NCBI RefSeq assembly: GCF_005144585.1
Contig: NZ_SSMQ01000041.1
Location: 1-64,000, forward strand
Direction: 5' to 3'
From: Polyangium fumosum
Lineage (GTDB): Bacteria > Myxococcota_A > Polyangia > Polyangiales > Polyangiaceae
DNA length: 64,000 bases
Every line of letters starts with the position of its first letter. The stretch's first letter is position 1. The notes beneath the pieces were generated by a model. The model saw nothing but the letters and a program-made list of their open reading frames with translations. It made no database searches and was not told where the DNA came from. A program made the position numbers and the translations under genes. Of the stretch, positions 37,301 through 46,747 are shown in pieces.

Positions 37301-37852
37301 CCCCGCGCGGCGCGTGTCGTCGTGTGGGTCGGCGACGCGCCGCCGCACGGCGTGGAGCCCTCCGGCGACGCCTTCCCCCAGGGCTGCCCTTGCGGGCACC
37401 ACTGGTATGCGCAGGCCGAGAACGCCCGCGAGATGGGCATCGTCATTCACGCCGTCGGCTGCCTGCCCACGCTGCGCCAATACGTGGGCGCCGAGGACGT
37501 GTTCAAGACGGTGGCGCGGACGGCCCGCGGCCTGTATTTGCCGCTCGAACGCGCGCTCCTCCTCATCCCGATCATCACCGGCGTCGCCGAGACCGAGCTC
37601 GACAAGCAACGCATCGAGGAGCACATCGCGGAGGTGCTCGCGAAATACGAAAAAGAGCTCGTCCCGGCCGATCAGGAGGAGCGCGTCCGTTTCGTGACCG
37701 ACGTCCTCCGCCAGGGAAACGTGCGCCCGCGTGGCCTCGTGTACGACCCTTCGATTCCTGGCCCCTCGCCGCTGCGCTTCCGCGAGATCACGTCGGCCGA
37801 CGTGGAAGAGGGGATCGAGCGGCTCCGCAGGGTTGCGCGCACCTCCCTGTAA
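34376..37852 (+). CDS. VIT domain, zinc-ribbon and double von Willebrand A protein
   Basis: 1158 aa. VIT domain at about residues 10-140. A four-cysteine zinc ribbon follows (CNNC at 290-293, CEYC at 315-318). The first VWA domain starts at about 335 with MIDAS sequence DRSCSM (Asp342, Ser344, Ser346). A Pro/Ala-rich region (about 700-860) leads to a second VWA domain with MIDAS DETGSM (Asp880), which contains a Cys-rich insertion (GCPCGHHWY). No signal peptide was seen, so it is probably cytoplasmic. VIT-VWA proteins are usually adhesion or complex-assembly factors. The zinc ribbon between VIT and VWA and the second VWA are unusual. Confidence 0.92.
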   Translation: MTDPTTDRITQGSMRTSSGAPLPLEHTDVEAKIDGPVASVTLKQRFRNTTGGPIEAEYLFPLPHEASVHTMRFRIGARTVEAVVKEKEEAKRAYEAARREGRSATLLEQDRPNLFTLSVANIPDGETIEVTLGYQEKLAFDEGEWRFVFPMVTAERYHARTAADVPGAGAIRPPRAATGERKADVSVSVEIRAGVPIEPPRSPSHRLDVEPLEGGAFRVKLHASETVPNRDFVLAYHAAHDKGVRPRVHFERQADKMGTFLLVVTPPVAPIEDLSLAEAGPGGDHRTFRCNNCGGALRDPSVVKEWPGLGPAWKCEYCGVVVAATRELAKVGLPRDVVFLVDRSCSMRGQSLPQARRAVRLILDHLGPGDRAQVFVFDHDRIAADKQGETFVPVTKEWVEEIDVFLRSMTARGGTELEEALVRAAKLPTEKGRTRLVVLLTDGAVGNEGRIFRRAPEILGKETRLYVLGVGPSVNRYLVERLARAGGGASDVLLPGEDVETVVPRFARRVRQAGPVLTNLRLSWDDAMPVDVYPSPVPELFGGQTVQLLGRFAGSGKSRLVLTAERATGEPFRQEVDVELPEQSEQIPGLERLWARLRIDARLSRLAEAPGEAAEVRLEVLALALKHKLLSPYTALVAEDSEKRVEGPAKKVQMEAVASHADGGEDGFEDAEDAPAAEGGGPFLEKARRERGGGGMDMLSARSLSAPPVASAGPRAAAARPAMAKGAAPPAPGAPPPPSPAFGAPPAAKAAPPPDLGLVEASKSRGGGGFFSKVKEAFGIGGKAKEEAASATMDFMPMEEPALADDDDALSMPPDLAVLESSAPAPKPVAAPAPARPAPQGRSQNAPSLQSNDSEAYSPEMLARVASAGVGELDLVFLVDETGSMGEYIEQVKRRLVEIIDALRHAPLCRSLRLGIVSYRDHPPQDRSFASRVVPLTDDIASIKKGVERMEASGGGDGPESVTDGLFDLVRLDWRPRAARVVVWVGDAPPHGVEPSGDAFPQGCPCGHHWYAQAENAREMGIVIHAVGCLPTLRQYVGAEDVFKTVARTARGLYLPLERALLLIPIITGVAETELDKQRIEEHIAEVLAKYEKELVPADQEERVRFVTDVLRQGNVRPRGLVYDPSIPGPSPLRFREITSADVEEGIERLRRVARTSL

Positions 37853-37863
37853 AACCATTCCAC

Positions 37864-38643
37864 TCAGAAGAAGGCCTCGGGCTGCGAGCTCCGCGGATTC
37901 GAGGGCCGCTCGCCCGTGATCGCGCGCGCGCTCGCCTGCGCCGCCTGCACGCATTCGCGCAAAAAATGCCGGTAGATGTCGAGCGCGCCGGCGCCGATCT
38001 CCGCGAGCTGCTCGGCGGCCTCCGGCATCCCGTCGAGGATCGTCTCCAGCGTCGCGGCATAAAGCGCTGCGCGCTCCACGCCGATGGTCGCGCGCTTTCG
38101 CAGCCACGTGAGCCGCTCGGCCATGTCCGCGCCGAGCACGCGCTGGGACTGGAGGAGCAGCCCGATGCTGAGCGCGCTCGTGATGCGCTCGGTTTCGTAC
38201 TGGATCGCGGCATACCCGAGGGGCAGGTCGGCCCCGAGGACCTCCTCGTTCAGCACGCGATAGGCCCGCATGACGACGGTCGGGCGCTCGGCCAGCATGG
38301 CGACGTCGAGGGAGATGCCGCAACGCATGCTGATGATCTGGGCGACAGCGCGCGCGTCGCGCAGGACGAGCGACGCGCGGACGTCTTCCTCCGCCGCGTG
38401 CTTGCGGAACGACTGGGCGATGGCGTCGAGCCCGAGCTTGTCGCATTGCTCGGCGGCGCGCCTCGACCAGCGCGCGGTCGGTTGCATGAGATAGGGCGTC
38501 CGAGCGAACCATTCGAGCAGGAAGCACTCGACCAGGACGGGGGACGCGTCGGCCGCCAAGATCTCGCCGAGGACGTGGTCATCTTCGACCTCGGCGCGGA
38601 GAGAAAGGACGCGTGGTTCGTAGAGGGTCTTCAAGCTGTTCAT
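37864..38643 (-). CDS. Helical protein, possibly heme-oxygenase-like (HOLD) fold
   Basis: 259 aa from the ATG at 38643, with GAGG upstream; the longer frame is not needed. All-alpha, no export signal. The arrangement of an early Glu (CFLLEWFARTP), a His/Glu cluster (KHAAEEDVRASLVLRDAR) and a later Glu-rich helix (AIQYETERI) is reminiscent of heme-oxygenase-like diiron oxidases, but the full ligand set is not certain. Convergent with the VWA gene, 11 bp apart. Alternative: a purely structural helical bundle. Confidence 0.6.
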   Translation of the reverse strand: MNSLKTLYEPRVLSLRAEVEDDHVLGEILAADASPVLVECFLLEWFARTPYLMQPTARWSRRAAEQCDKLGLDAIAQSFRKHAAEEDVRASLVLRDARAVAQIISMRCGISLDVAMLAERPTVVMRAYRVLNEEVLGADLPLGYAAIQYETERITSALSIGLLLQSQRVLGADMAERLTWLRKRATIGVERAALYAATLETILDGMPEAAEQLAEIGAGALDIYRHFLRECVQAAQASARAITGERPSNPRSSQPEAFF

Positions 38644-39166
38644 AGGGAGAACCTCGCGCCGATGTTTTTGCATTCGCCATGCCACGAGAGAAAAAGGCCG
38701 AGAAACTGTATCCGTCATGGGATTGTCGAGCCGATTCTGCTCGATTGGCGCTTCGCGGGCCCTCGTTGAGGCGGAAATGGGCTGACGCGCATGCCCTACG
38801 GTGATGCTTTGCCTCATCAGGTCTGCGGCGCAGGTTCCCCACCGCGGCGCGCCGCTCCGCACTGGTGCAACTTGGTGCACTTTCACACAGGGAAGTTGAC
38901 TGTTGACAAGGAAACGTTTTTCGTGTGGAGGGCTCGGCGAGGCGGCCTCGTCGTTGGCGTGGAGGAGGCGGGCGCCTGGGAAAAGGAAGCCGGACCACCG
39001 TGTCTACGTTGGACAGCCGCTCCGCGAGGGGACACACGGCCCGCGCTCACCTCGGCGCTGGTTCGAAGCGAACGCCCCGACGCATGGTGGCTTGCGTTTC
39101 GGGGCGTGCTCGACCTACGGTTCCGCGAGCGGTGCTGTTCATCGGAACGAAGGGAACGACGAGAAC
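38644..39166. other. Intergenic region between divergent genes
   Basis: 523 bp with divergent promoters expected. Visible: a 10-bp direct repeat TGGTGCAACT/TGGTGCACTT in tandem (38863-38882) and two overlapping -35-like hexamers TTGACT/TTGACA (38896-38908) without a good -10 at 17 nt. No credible gene. Confidence 0.5.
38863..38882. repeat. Tandem 10-bp direct repeat, candidate regulator site
   Basis: TGGTGCAACT followed by TGGTGCACTT (8 of 10 identical), one helical turn apart and just upstream of TTGACT/TTGACA. It could be a binding site controlling the sigma54-type activator gene at 39167, but this is inference. Confidence 0.35.
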
Positions 39167-40606
<1,440 letters not shown>

Positions 40607-40716
40607 GGTCGGGGCGGCCCCGTGGGGGGGTCGGGGATTACGATCGCGCGTGAAGCGTAGGATCTTGGTCCCCAGCGCCTGAACTCTGGCATAATGGGGA
40701 ATCATCCGAGGAACGC

Positions 40717-42180
40717 ATGGGCGCCCCGAGCGTGGTCTTTCTCCCGACTGGAACGCTATTTCACGAGCGTTATCGTGTCCTTCGGGGCATCAAGGCGGGC
40801 GCGATGGGCGCGGTCCACGAGGCGCGCGACGAGCGCACGCATGGCCTGTGCGCGCTCAAGGTGATGCTCCCCGGCGTGCTCGAAGATGCGGTGCTGCGGG
40901 ATCGGTTCGCCCAGGAGGCGCGGATCACCGGCGAGATTCGGAGCGATCACGTCGTGCGCGTGACCGACGCGGGCATCGATCAGATCACGAGCATGCCCTT
41001 CCTCGTGATGGAGCTGCTCCACGGCGAGGAGGTCGGCGCGATGCTGAAGAAGCGCGGCCACATCCCGATCGACGAGGCGCTCGTCTACCTCGGGCAGGTC
41101 GCGTTCGCGCTCGACAAGGCCCACGCCGGGGGCATCGTCCACCGTGATCTCAAGCCGGGCAACCTGTTCATCGCGGAGCGCGACGACGGCTCGCCGTGCG
41201 TGAAGATCCTCGATTTCGGCATCGCGAAGATCGTCTCCGAAGGGACAAACTCGAACATGACGCAGGCCGTCGGAACGCCGACGTACATGGCCCCCGAGCA
41301 GATCGCCGGCAAGAGCAGCCAGATCGGGCCTGCGACCGACATCCACGCGCTCGGCCACATCACGTATACGATGCTCACCGGCGAGGCGTACTGGCAGGAA
41401 GAGGCGCGCGAGCACGGCGTATACGCGCTCATCCGCCGCGTCGTCGAGGGGCCGGAGGAGATGCCCACGGCGCGCGCGCTGCGCCGCCGCGGCATGGTCT
41501 TGCCGGCCTGGTTCGACGGCTGGTTCGCCCGCGCGACGGCCTTGCACCCCGAGGATCGTTTTCAGCGCGCGACCGAGGCGATCGCGGAGCTGCGTGACCA
41601 GTACGCGGAGTCGGGGCCGGACTCGTTCCGGATGAACTTGACGATCCCGCTCGTGCGGCGCTCCGACGCGCCGGAGCGGCCGCTCGAAGAAGCGTCGACG
41701 ACCCGCGCGTCGGTCGCGTTGATTCAGGCCTCGACGCCGCCTGCGCCGCCGCCGGCACGGTCGCGCTGGACGACGGCCGCGCTCGTCACGCTCGTTTGCA
41801 GCGTGCTTACCCTCGTGGGTGGGCTCGGGGTGCGGGCGCTCGTCAGCGCGGGGCCGCTCTCGGTCGCGCGCGCGGGATTGCCCGACACCGTGCCCTTGCC
41901 GCCGATCGCCGCGGGCGAGGCGCCGCGCACCGAGCTCGCGAAGCCCGCGTCGCCCTCGTCGCCCTCGTCGCCGCTTGAGGTGGGCGCGGAGGGGGTCGAG
42001 GTCGAGCCTTCCCCCGCGGCCGGCACGCCTGCGGCCGCGCAGACGACCGCATTGCCCGGAAAAACCGGATCGCCCGGGCAAACGGTCCGCCCGGCTTCGA
42101 CCCAGGCGCCCCCTCCCACGAAGAGCACGGGGACGAAGTCGACCCGCAAGCCTTACGAGCCTCCGAGTTCGATCGATTAG
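40717..42180 (+). CDS. Hanks-type serine/threonine protein kinase, membrane-anchored
   Basis: 487 aa. Kinase domain about residues 18-285: Gly-loop GIKAGAMGAV, Lys in CALKVM, catalytic loop HRDLKPGN, DFG in KILDFGIAK, and APEQ with the conserved GTPTYM before it. A membrane helix (ALVTLVCSVLTLVGGLGV) at about 350 separates the cytoplasmic kinase from a Pro/Ser/Thr-rich extracytoplasmic tail without a recognised sensor fold. Located between the FHA activator and a TPR/PEGA-like protein, an arrangement that suggests phosphorylation of the FHA partner or of the downstream protein. Confidence 0.94.
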   Translation: MGAPSVVFLPTGTLFHERYRVLRGIKAGAMGAVHEARDERTHGLCALKVMLPGVLEDAVLRDRFAQEARITGEIRSDHVVRVTDAGIDQITSMPFLVMELLHGEEVGAMLKKRGHIPIDEALVYLGQVAFALDKAHAGGIVHRDLKPGNLFIAERDDGSPCVKILDFGIAKIVSEGTNSNMTQAVGTPTYMAPEQIAGKSSQIGPATDIHALGHITYTMLTGEAYWQEEAREHGVYALIRRVVEGPEEMPTARALRRRGMVLPAWFDGWFARATALHPEDRFQRATEAIAELRDQYAESGPDSFRMNLTIPLVRRSDAPERPLEEASTTRASVALIQASTPPAPPPARSRWTTAALVTLVCSVLTLVGGLGVRALVSAGPLSVARAGLPDTVPLPPIAAGEAPRTELAKPASPSSPSSPLEVGAEGVEVEPSPAAGTPAAAQTTALPGKTGSPGQTVRPASTQAPPPTKSTGTKSTRKPYEPPSSID

Positions 42181-42189
42181 GAGACGGCT

Positions 42190-43317
42190 TTGCGCATGAT
42201 GAGCGGAAAACCCGGCGCGTGGATCGTTCGTTCGTTCGTCGCGCTCGGGGTCGTCCTCGTCGCGTCGGGCGCACACGCGGGAGACCCGGCCGACGAGGCC
42301 CGGGCGACGGCGTTGTTCCAGGAGGCGCGCGCGGCGTTCATCGCGGGGGACTACGCGACGGCGTGTCCGAAATACGAGGAGGTCGTGCGGCTGCGCCCCG
42401 GCCTCGGCGCCCGCATCGGCCTCGGCGATTGTTATCGGAAAATGGGCCGGCTCGCGCGGGCGTGGGAGACGTACCGCGCCATCGTGGAGGACGCGGCGCG
42501 TATTGCCTCGACGTCGAAGAGCTTTACCGAGAAATCGACGGCGCAGAAGCGCGGCGACGAGGCGAAATCGCGCATGGGCGAGATCGAGCCGCGGCTCGGC
42601 TGGATCACGGTCGCCGTGCCCGAGGCGGTCCTCGCCTTGCCGAATGTCGTCGTCACCCTGGACGGGGTCCCGCTCGCGCGCGAGGCGATCGGGAAGCGAT
42701 TGCCGGCCGAGCGTGGCGAGCACGTGGTCGATGCCAGCGCGCCCGGGAAAAAGTCCTGGGAGAAGAGCTTGGCGATTGCCGAAGGCGCGGAGCTCACGGT
42801 CGCGGTGCAGGCGCTCGAGGACGAGGCCGCGCCGAAGCCTGAGCCGAAGACGACCCCGGAGACCAAGGGGCAGGAGCCGCCCAAGGGAGCGAACACGGCG
42901 CCGACGACGCCGATGCAGGGCCTCCCCGGGCCGCGGGGGCCCCGCGCGCCCGACCGCATTCCGGAGGCCCCGAAAGAGAGCTTTTTCAGCACCCAGCGCG
43001 TCCTCGGGCTCGGGCTCGGGATCGCGGGGCTCGGCGCGGGCGCCGTGGGCACGTATTTCGGGCTCCGCGCGGTGCAGAAGCGCGACGAGAGCGAGGTGGA
43101 CGGGCATTGCGCCGGCAACACCTGCAACGAGTTCGGCTATGACGCGCGCCGTGATGCTTATCAGTCTGGCAACATTTCCACGGGGCTCTTCATCGCGGGC
43201 GGCGTCGCGTTCGCCGGTGGCCTCGCGCTCTTCTTGACGGCGCCGAAGCGCACGAAGACGCAGACGACGGCGATCCTCGTGGGTCCTTCTTCTTTTCTTT
43301 GGACGGGGCAGTTCTAG
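42190..43317 (+). CDS. Exported TPR/PEGA-like protein with C-terminal membrane helices
   Basis: 375 aa. The TTG at 42190 is favoured by AGGAG 6 nt upstream; ATGs at 42196 and 42199 are alternatives. Signal peptide ends at AHA-GD. TPR-like helices (ATALFQEARAAFIAGDYATAC, shown in part) precede a small beta domain similar to PEGA (VVVTLDGVPLAREAIGKRLP). A Pro-rich linker follows, then two hydrophobic segments (GLGIAGLGAGAVGTYFGL and GLFIAGGVAFAGGLALFL). Starts 9 nt after the kinase gene, so cotranscribed. Kinase/TPR-PEGA pairs are frequent in myxobacteria; function of this one is unknown. Confidence 0.85.
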   Translation: MRMMSGKPGAWIVRSFVALGVVLVASGAHAGDPADEARATALFQEARAAFIAGDYATACPKYEEVVRLRPGLGARIGLGDCYRKMGRLARAWETYRAIVEDAARIASTSKSFTEKSTAQKRGDEAKSRMGEIEPRLGWITVAVPEAVLALPNVVVTLDGVPLAREAIGKRLPAERGEHVVDASAPGKKSWEKSLAIAEGAELTVAVQALEDEAAPKPEPKTTPETKGQEPPKGANTAPTTPMQGLPGPRGPRAPDRIPEAPKESFFSTQRVLGLGLGIAGLGAGAVGTYFGLRAVQKRDESEVDGHCAGNTCNEFGYDARRDAYQSGNISTGLFIAGGVAFAGGLALFLTAPKRTKTQTTAILVGPSSFLWTGQF

Positions 43318-43338
43318 CGCCCGAAGGGAAACTCGGTC

Positions 43339-46053
43339 ATGCGGCGTGCATTGGTGCTTGGGCTCGTGCTCGTGGGCGTTGGGGCGTGGGCTGCCGGGTG
43401 CAATGCAGCCCTCGGCATCGACGACCCGGTGCTCGTGCAGACGGGTCCCGGCGGGACGGGCGCGGGTGGTGGCCAGGGCGGCGCCGGAGGCCAGGGCGGC
43501 AGCGGCGGGGCGGAGTGCACGGCCGTGGAGAAGGCCTGCGATGGGATCGACGACGATTGCAATGGCACGATCGACGACCTCCCGCTCGCGACCTGCGGCT
43601 TCGGCGTCTGCTTCGTGAGCGTGGAGGCGTGCGTGGACGGCATGCCCGTGCCTTGTGTGCCCGGTTCGCCCTCGCAGGACGAGCTCTGCGACGACGACAA
43701 CGACGGCATCGACGACAACTGCAATGGCCAGGTCGACGAGGGCTGCCCCTGCACGGTCGGCGAGACGCAGGCCTGTTATACCGGCTCGATGGACACGCGG
43801 AACATCGGCGCGTGCAAGGACGGCTCGCAGACGTGCATCGCGGAGAACACGTGGGGGCCCTGCGAGGGCGACACGCTCCCCTCGATCGAGACGTGCAACG
43901 CGATCGACGACGATTGCGACAACGTCGTCGACGACGGCTTCCCGGAGATCACGTGCGGCGAGGGCGCCTGCCAGGTGAGCGTATCCACCTGCAACCCTGC
44001 CGGCGGGGATCCGCCCGAATGCACGCCGAAGGACCCCGTCGACGAGATCTGCAATGGCCAGGACGACGATTGCAACGGCGTCATCGACAACGGCGATCCG
44101 GGCGGCGGTGGGGTGTGCCCGTCGGGCATTCCCGGTCAATGCGCCGTAGGGACATACCATTGTGACGGCGGCGCGCTCAACTGCATACCCGACGCGAAGC
44201 CCACGATGGAGACCTGCAACGGCGCAGACGACGATTGCGACGGCATGACGGACGAGGAGAACCCCGGCGGCGGCATCGCCTGCCCGACGAACCAGCTCGG
44301 CGAGTGCGCGTTCGGCTCGACGAAATGCTTCATGGGCTCCTTGATCTGCGCCGCGCCGGCCCCGATGGACGAGATTTGCGACGGCAAGGACAACGATTGC
44401 GACGGCGAGATCGACACGCACGGCGTCGACGCCGACAAGCCGTGCACGACGGGCATGCCGGGCGAGTGCTCGCCGGGCAAGACGCTCTGCATGATGGGCG
44501 CGCTCCAGTGCAAGCCTTCGATGCTGCCCGAGATGGAGTATTGCGACGGCAAGGACAACGACTGCGACGGGACGATCGACGAGGGCAACCCGAACGGCGG
44601 CGCGGCTTGCACGCTCTCCTTCAACAAGGGCGTGTGCGCCGCGGGGACCGATACGTGCGTGGGCGGCATCGTCACCTGCGTGCAGAACGTGCAGGCGTCG
44701 GCCGAGATCTGCGACGGCCTCGACAACGATTGCGACGGCGACGCGGACGAGAGCCTCGCCTGCGGCGCCTGCGGCGCGTCGACGATCGCCTCGGGGAGCT
44801 GCACGAGCTTCGCGATCCCCTCGCAAAACCCGCTCACGACGAACTGCGAGCAAATCTTCCCCCCGGCCTCCACGATCGCGATCGCGATCGCGGAGACGGC
44901 CGTCAAGTATTACGTCAATGCCGCGGGCGGCAGCGACAACAACGACGGCAAGAGCCCCGCGAAGGCCTGGGCGACGCTCTGCAAGGCCGTGGCGATGGCC
45001 CCCGGAGGCAGCACGATCCTCGTCGCGCAGGGCGGGTATGCGTCGACCTCGGTCATCGTGGCCAAGGAACTCACGATCAAGGGCGGATTCAGCTCTTCGT
45101 TCGCGAACTGGAATCCGGACACGTACCCCACCGTGTTTTACGGGCAGCTCACGCTCGACCACAACAAGGCGGTCTGGGGCGGCTTCCGGATGCTCGCGGC
45201 GCCCACGACCTCGCTCACGCAGCACAACCTCCGCGCCGGCACGTTCGTGCGCAACTACGTGGAGACGCTGTTCAGCGGCGGCGCCGCGACCTCGGCGGCG
45301 CTCGGCGCGACGGCCTGCACGGGCAGCACGGCGACGTTGTTCGGCAATGACGTGTACACCCGCTCCACCACCTCGACGACGCACACGGCCATCCAGTTCG
45401 GCAATCAGCGCGGCGCGACGATCCTCGATTCGAACCGCGTCTGCGTCGAGGGCAAGAGCAGCGGCGCCGTGACCTATGCCATCAACGGCTCCGGGCCGAA
45501 CGCGGCCAGCGTCGCCTCCTTGGTCGCGCGGAACAACGTGATCGAAGCGGCGAGCAACAATGCGTACCTCGTCAATTTCCTGGGCAGCAACGGCGGCGTC
45601 GATTTCAACCTGATCTTCACGAACAACACGATGCTCGCCCGCACGTACGGCATCTGGGGCACCGCGGCGTCGAGCGGCAAGATGCGCTGGCGGCTGACGA
45701 ACAACATCCTGTTCAGCATCACGGGCGGCAGCACGGCGGTGAACCTCGGCTCGGGCGCGGGTGTCTCGCTCGACTCGGCGGAGAACAACCTCGTCTTCGG
45801 GTTCAACAACAACCTCTTCAGCGCGCCCGCCCCCGTGTTCACGTCCAACAACGACACGACGAACACGTCCACCGCGGCGACCGTCTTCATCAATGCGATG
45901 GCCGGCGATTTGCGCCTGAAGACGAACGGCCAGGGCGACGGTACCGGGAAAAACGTCTACAACCAGGCCACGTACGGCACGGTCACGACGGACATCCTGC
46001 AAGCGGGACGGCCCCAGGCGGGGGTATGGGATCGCGGGGCGTACATGAATTGA
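43339..46053 (+). CDS. MopE-like Asp/Cys-repeat lipoprotein with right-handed beta-helix region
   Basis: 904 aa. Lipobox WAAGC (Cys21) and a Gly-rich linker place it on the cell surface. Residues about 58-480 hold eight copies of a Cys/Asp motif (CDGIDDDCNGTIDD, CDGKDNDCDGEID and variants), the repeat seen in the Methylococcus surface protein MopE and in myxobacterial lipoproteins; it suits Ca2+ binding and disulfide bonding. Residues about 525-900 are beta-rich with Asn ladders (NNNLFSAPAPVF, SNRVCVEG), typical of a parallel beta-helix as in pectate lyases or adhesins. No catalytic site identified. Adhesion or polysaccharide binding is likely. Confidence 0.88.
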   Translation: MRRALVLGLVLVGVGAWAAGCNAALGIDDPVLVQTGPGGTGAGGGQGGAGGQGGSGGAECTAVEKACDGIDDDCNGTIDDLPLATCGFGVCFVSVEACVDGMPVPCVPGSPSQDELCDDDNDGIDDNCNGQVDEGCPCTVGETQACYTGSMDTRNIGACKDGSQTCIAENTWGPCEGDTLPSIETCNAIDDDCDNVVDDGFPEITCGEGACQVSVSTCNPAGGDPPECTPKDPVDEICNGQDDDCNGVIDNGDPGGGGVCPSGIPGQCAVGTYHCDGGALNCIPDAKPTMETCNGADDDCDGMTDEENPGGGIACPTNQLGECAFGSTKCFMGSLICAAPAPMDEICDGKDNDCDGEIDTHGVDADKPCTTGMPGECSPGKTLCMMGALQCKPSMLPEMEYCDGKDNDCDGTIDEGNPNGGAACTLSFNKGVCAAGTDTCVGGIVTCVQNVQASAEICDGLDNDCDGDADESLACGACGASTIASGSCTSFAIPSQNPLTTNCEQIFPPASTIAIAIAETAVKYYVNAAGGSDNNDGKSPAKAWATLCKAVAMAPGGSTILVAQGGYASTSVIVAKELTIKGGFSSSFANWNPDTYPTVFYGQLTLDHNKAVWGGFRMLAAPTTSLTQHNLRAGTFVRNYVETLFSGGAATSAALGATACTGSTATLFGNDVYTRSTTSTTHTAIQFGNQRGATILDSNRVCVEGKSSGAVTYAINGSGPNAASVASLVARNNVIEAASNNAYLVNFLGSNGGVDFNLIFTNNTMLARTYGIWGTAASSGKMRWRLTNNILFSITGGSTAVNLGSGAGVSLDSAENNLVFGFNNNLFSAPAPVFTSNNDTTNTSTAATVFINAMAGDLRLKTNGQGDGTGKNVYNQATYGTVTTDILQAGRPQAGVWDRGAYMN

Positions 46054-46173
46054 GGGGGTCTGGAAGACGCTCCTCCTCGGCGTGAAAACGGCGGGTTCGT
46101 GCGCGCGGCCTCTTGCGATGCGCCGCGGATCGGGGCTCAATGAGGCATGCACAAGCCGCTCCCGGGAGTGCGC

Positions 46174-46710
46174 ATGGACCGCCGTGTCGCGCTCCAGAAC
46201 CTCGTCCTCGCGATCGCGGCAGCCGCCGTCACGAGCTGCGACAACCTCGACAATTTCGAAGTGGACGTCGGCGCCAAGGCGACGATCCCCCCCGGCACGA
46301 TCCTCGAAGAGCTGCTCGGCGTCCTCGCCTTCGACGATTTCCAGAGCATCAACCTGACGCAGGAGCTCGACAACCAGGGCGTCACGAAGGAAGACGTCGA
46401 CTCCGTGCGCATGATCTCCCTCTCGCTCGTCATCGACGGGCCGACCGGGGCGAATTTCGATTTCATCGAATCGATCGCCTTTTTCGCCGAGACCGAGGGA
46501 CAACCGAAGGTGCTCGTGGCCGAGCTCGATCCCGTGCCGAAGGGGAAGACCTCGCTCGATTTCGTCGTGTCGGGCGCCGAGCTGAAGCCTTACGTCGTCG
46601 CCCCCTCGATGAAGCTCACGACGACGACGAAGGGCAAGCGCCCCCCGCAGGAGACCATGGTCTCGGCCGCGGCGGTGCTCGACGTCGACGTCACCGTACC
46701 CGGTTGCTGA
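46174..46710 (+). CDS. Small lipoprotein of unknown function
   Basis: 178 aa from the ATG at 46174, chosen because GGGAG sits 5 nt upstream; an ATG at 46147 has poor spacing. The leader ends in AAVTSC, a lipobox. The mature part is beta-rich with regular hydrophobic spacing (SVRMISLSLVIDG, LDFIESIAFF-like) and ends in a terminal Cys. No family recognised. Confidence 0.75.
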   Translation: MDRRVALQNLVLAIAAAAVTSCDNLDNFEVDVGAKATIPPGTILEELLGVLAFDDFQSINLTQELDNQGVTKEDVDSVRMISLSLVIDGPTGANFDFIESIAFFAETEGQPKVLVAELDPVPKGKTSLDFVVSGAELKPYVVAPSMKLTTTTKGKRPPQETMVSAAAVLDVDVTVPGC

Positions 46711-46747
46711 GCTTGACGACGGGGCCGGGTCCGTTTTTCATGATCTC

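Noticed and set aside
38850-38935. Sigma54 promoter upstream of the enhancer-binding protein gene
   Set aside because: GG and GC dinucleotides near TGGTGCAACTTGGTGCA do not have the required 10-bp spacing.
39040-39090. tRNA-like TTCGAA segment
   Set aside because: GGTTCGAAGC resembles a T-loop but no acceptor stem, D-arm or anticodon arm can be formed around it.
40756-46503. 1915-codon open frame on the minus strand
   Set aside because: It is antisense to four well-supported genes (kinase, TPR/PEGA, MopE-like, small lipoprotein). Its translation is Arg/Ala/Glu/Asp/His-rich low complexity without domains, as expected from the complementary strand of high-GC coding DNA.
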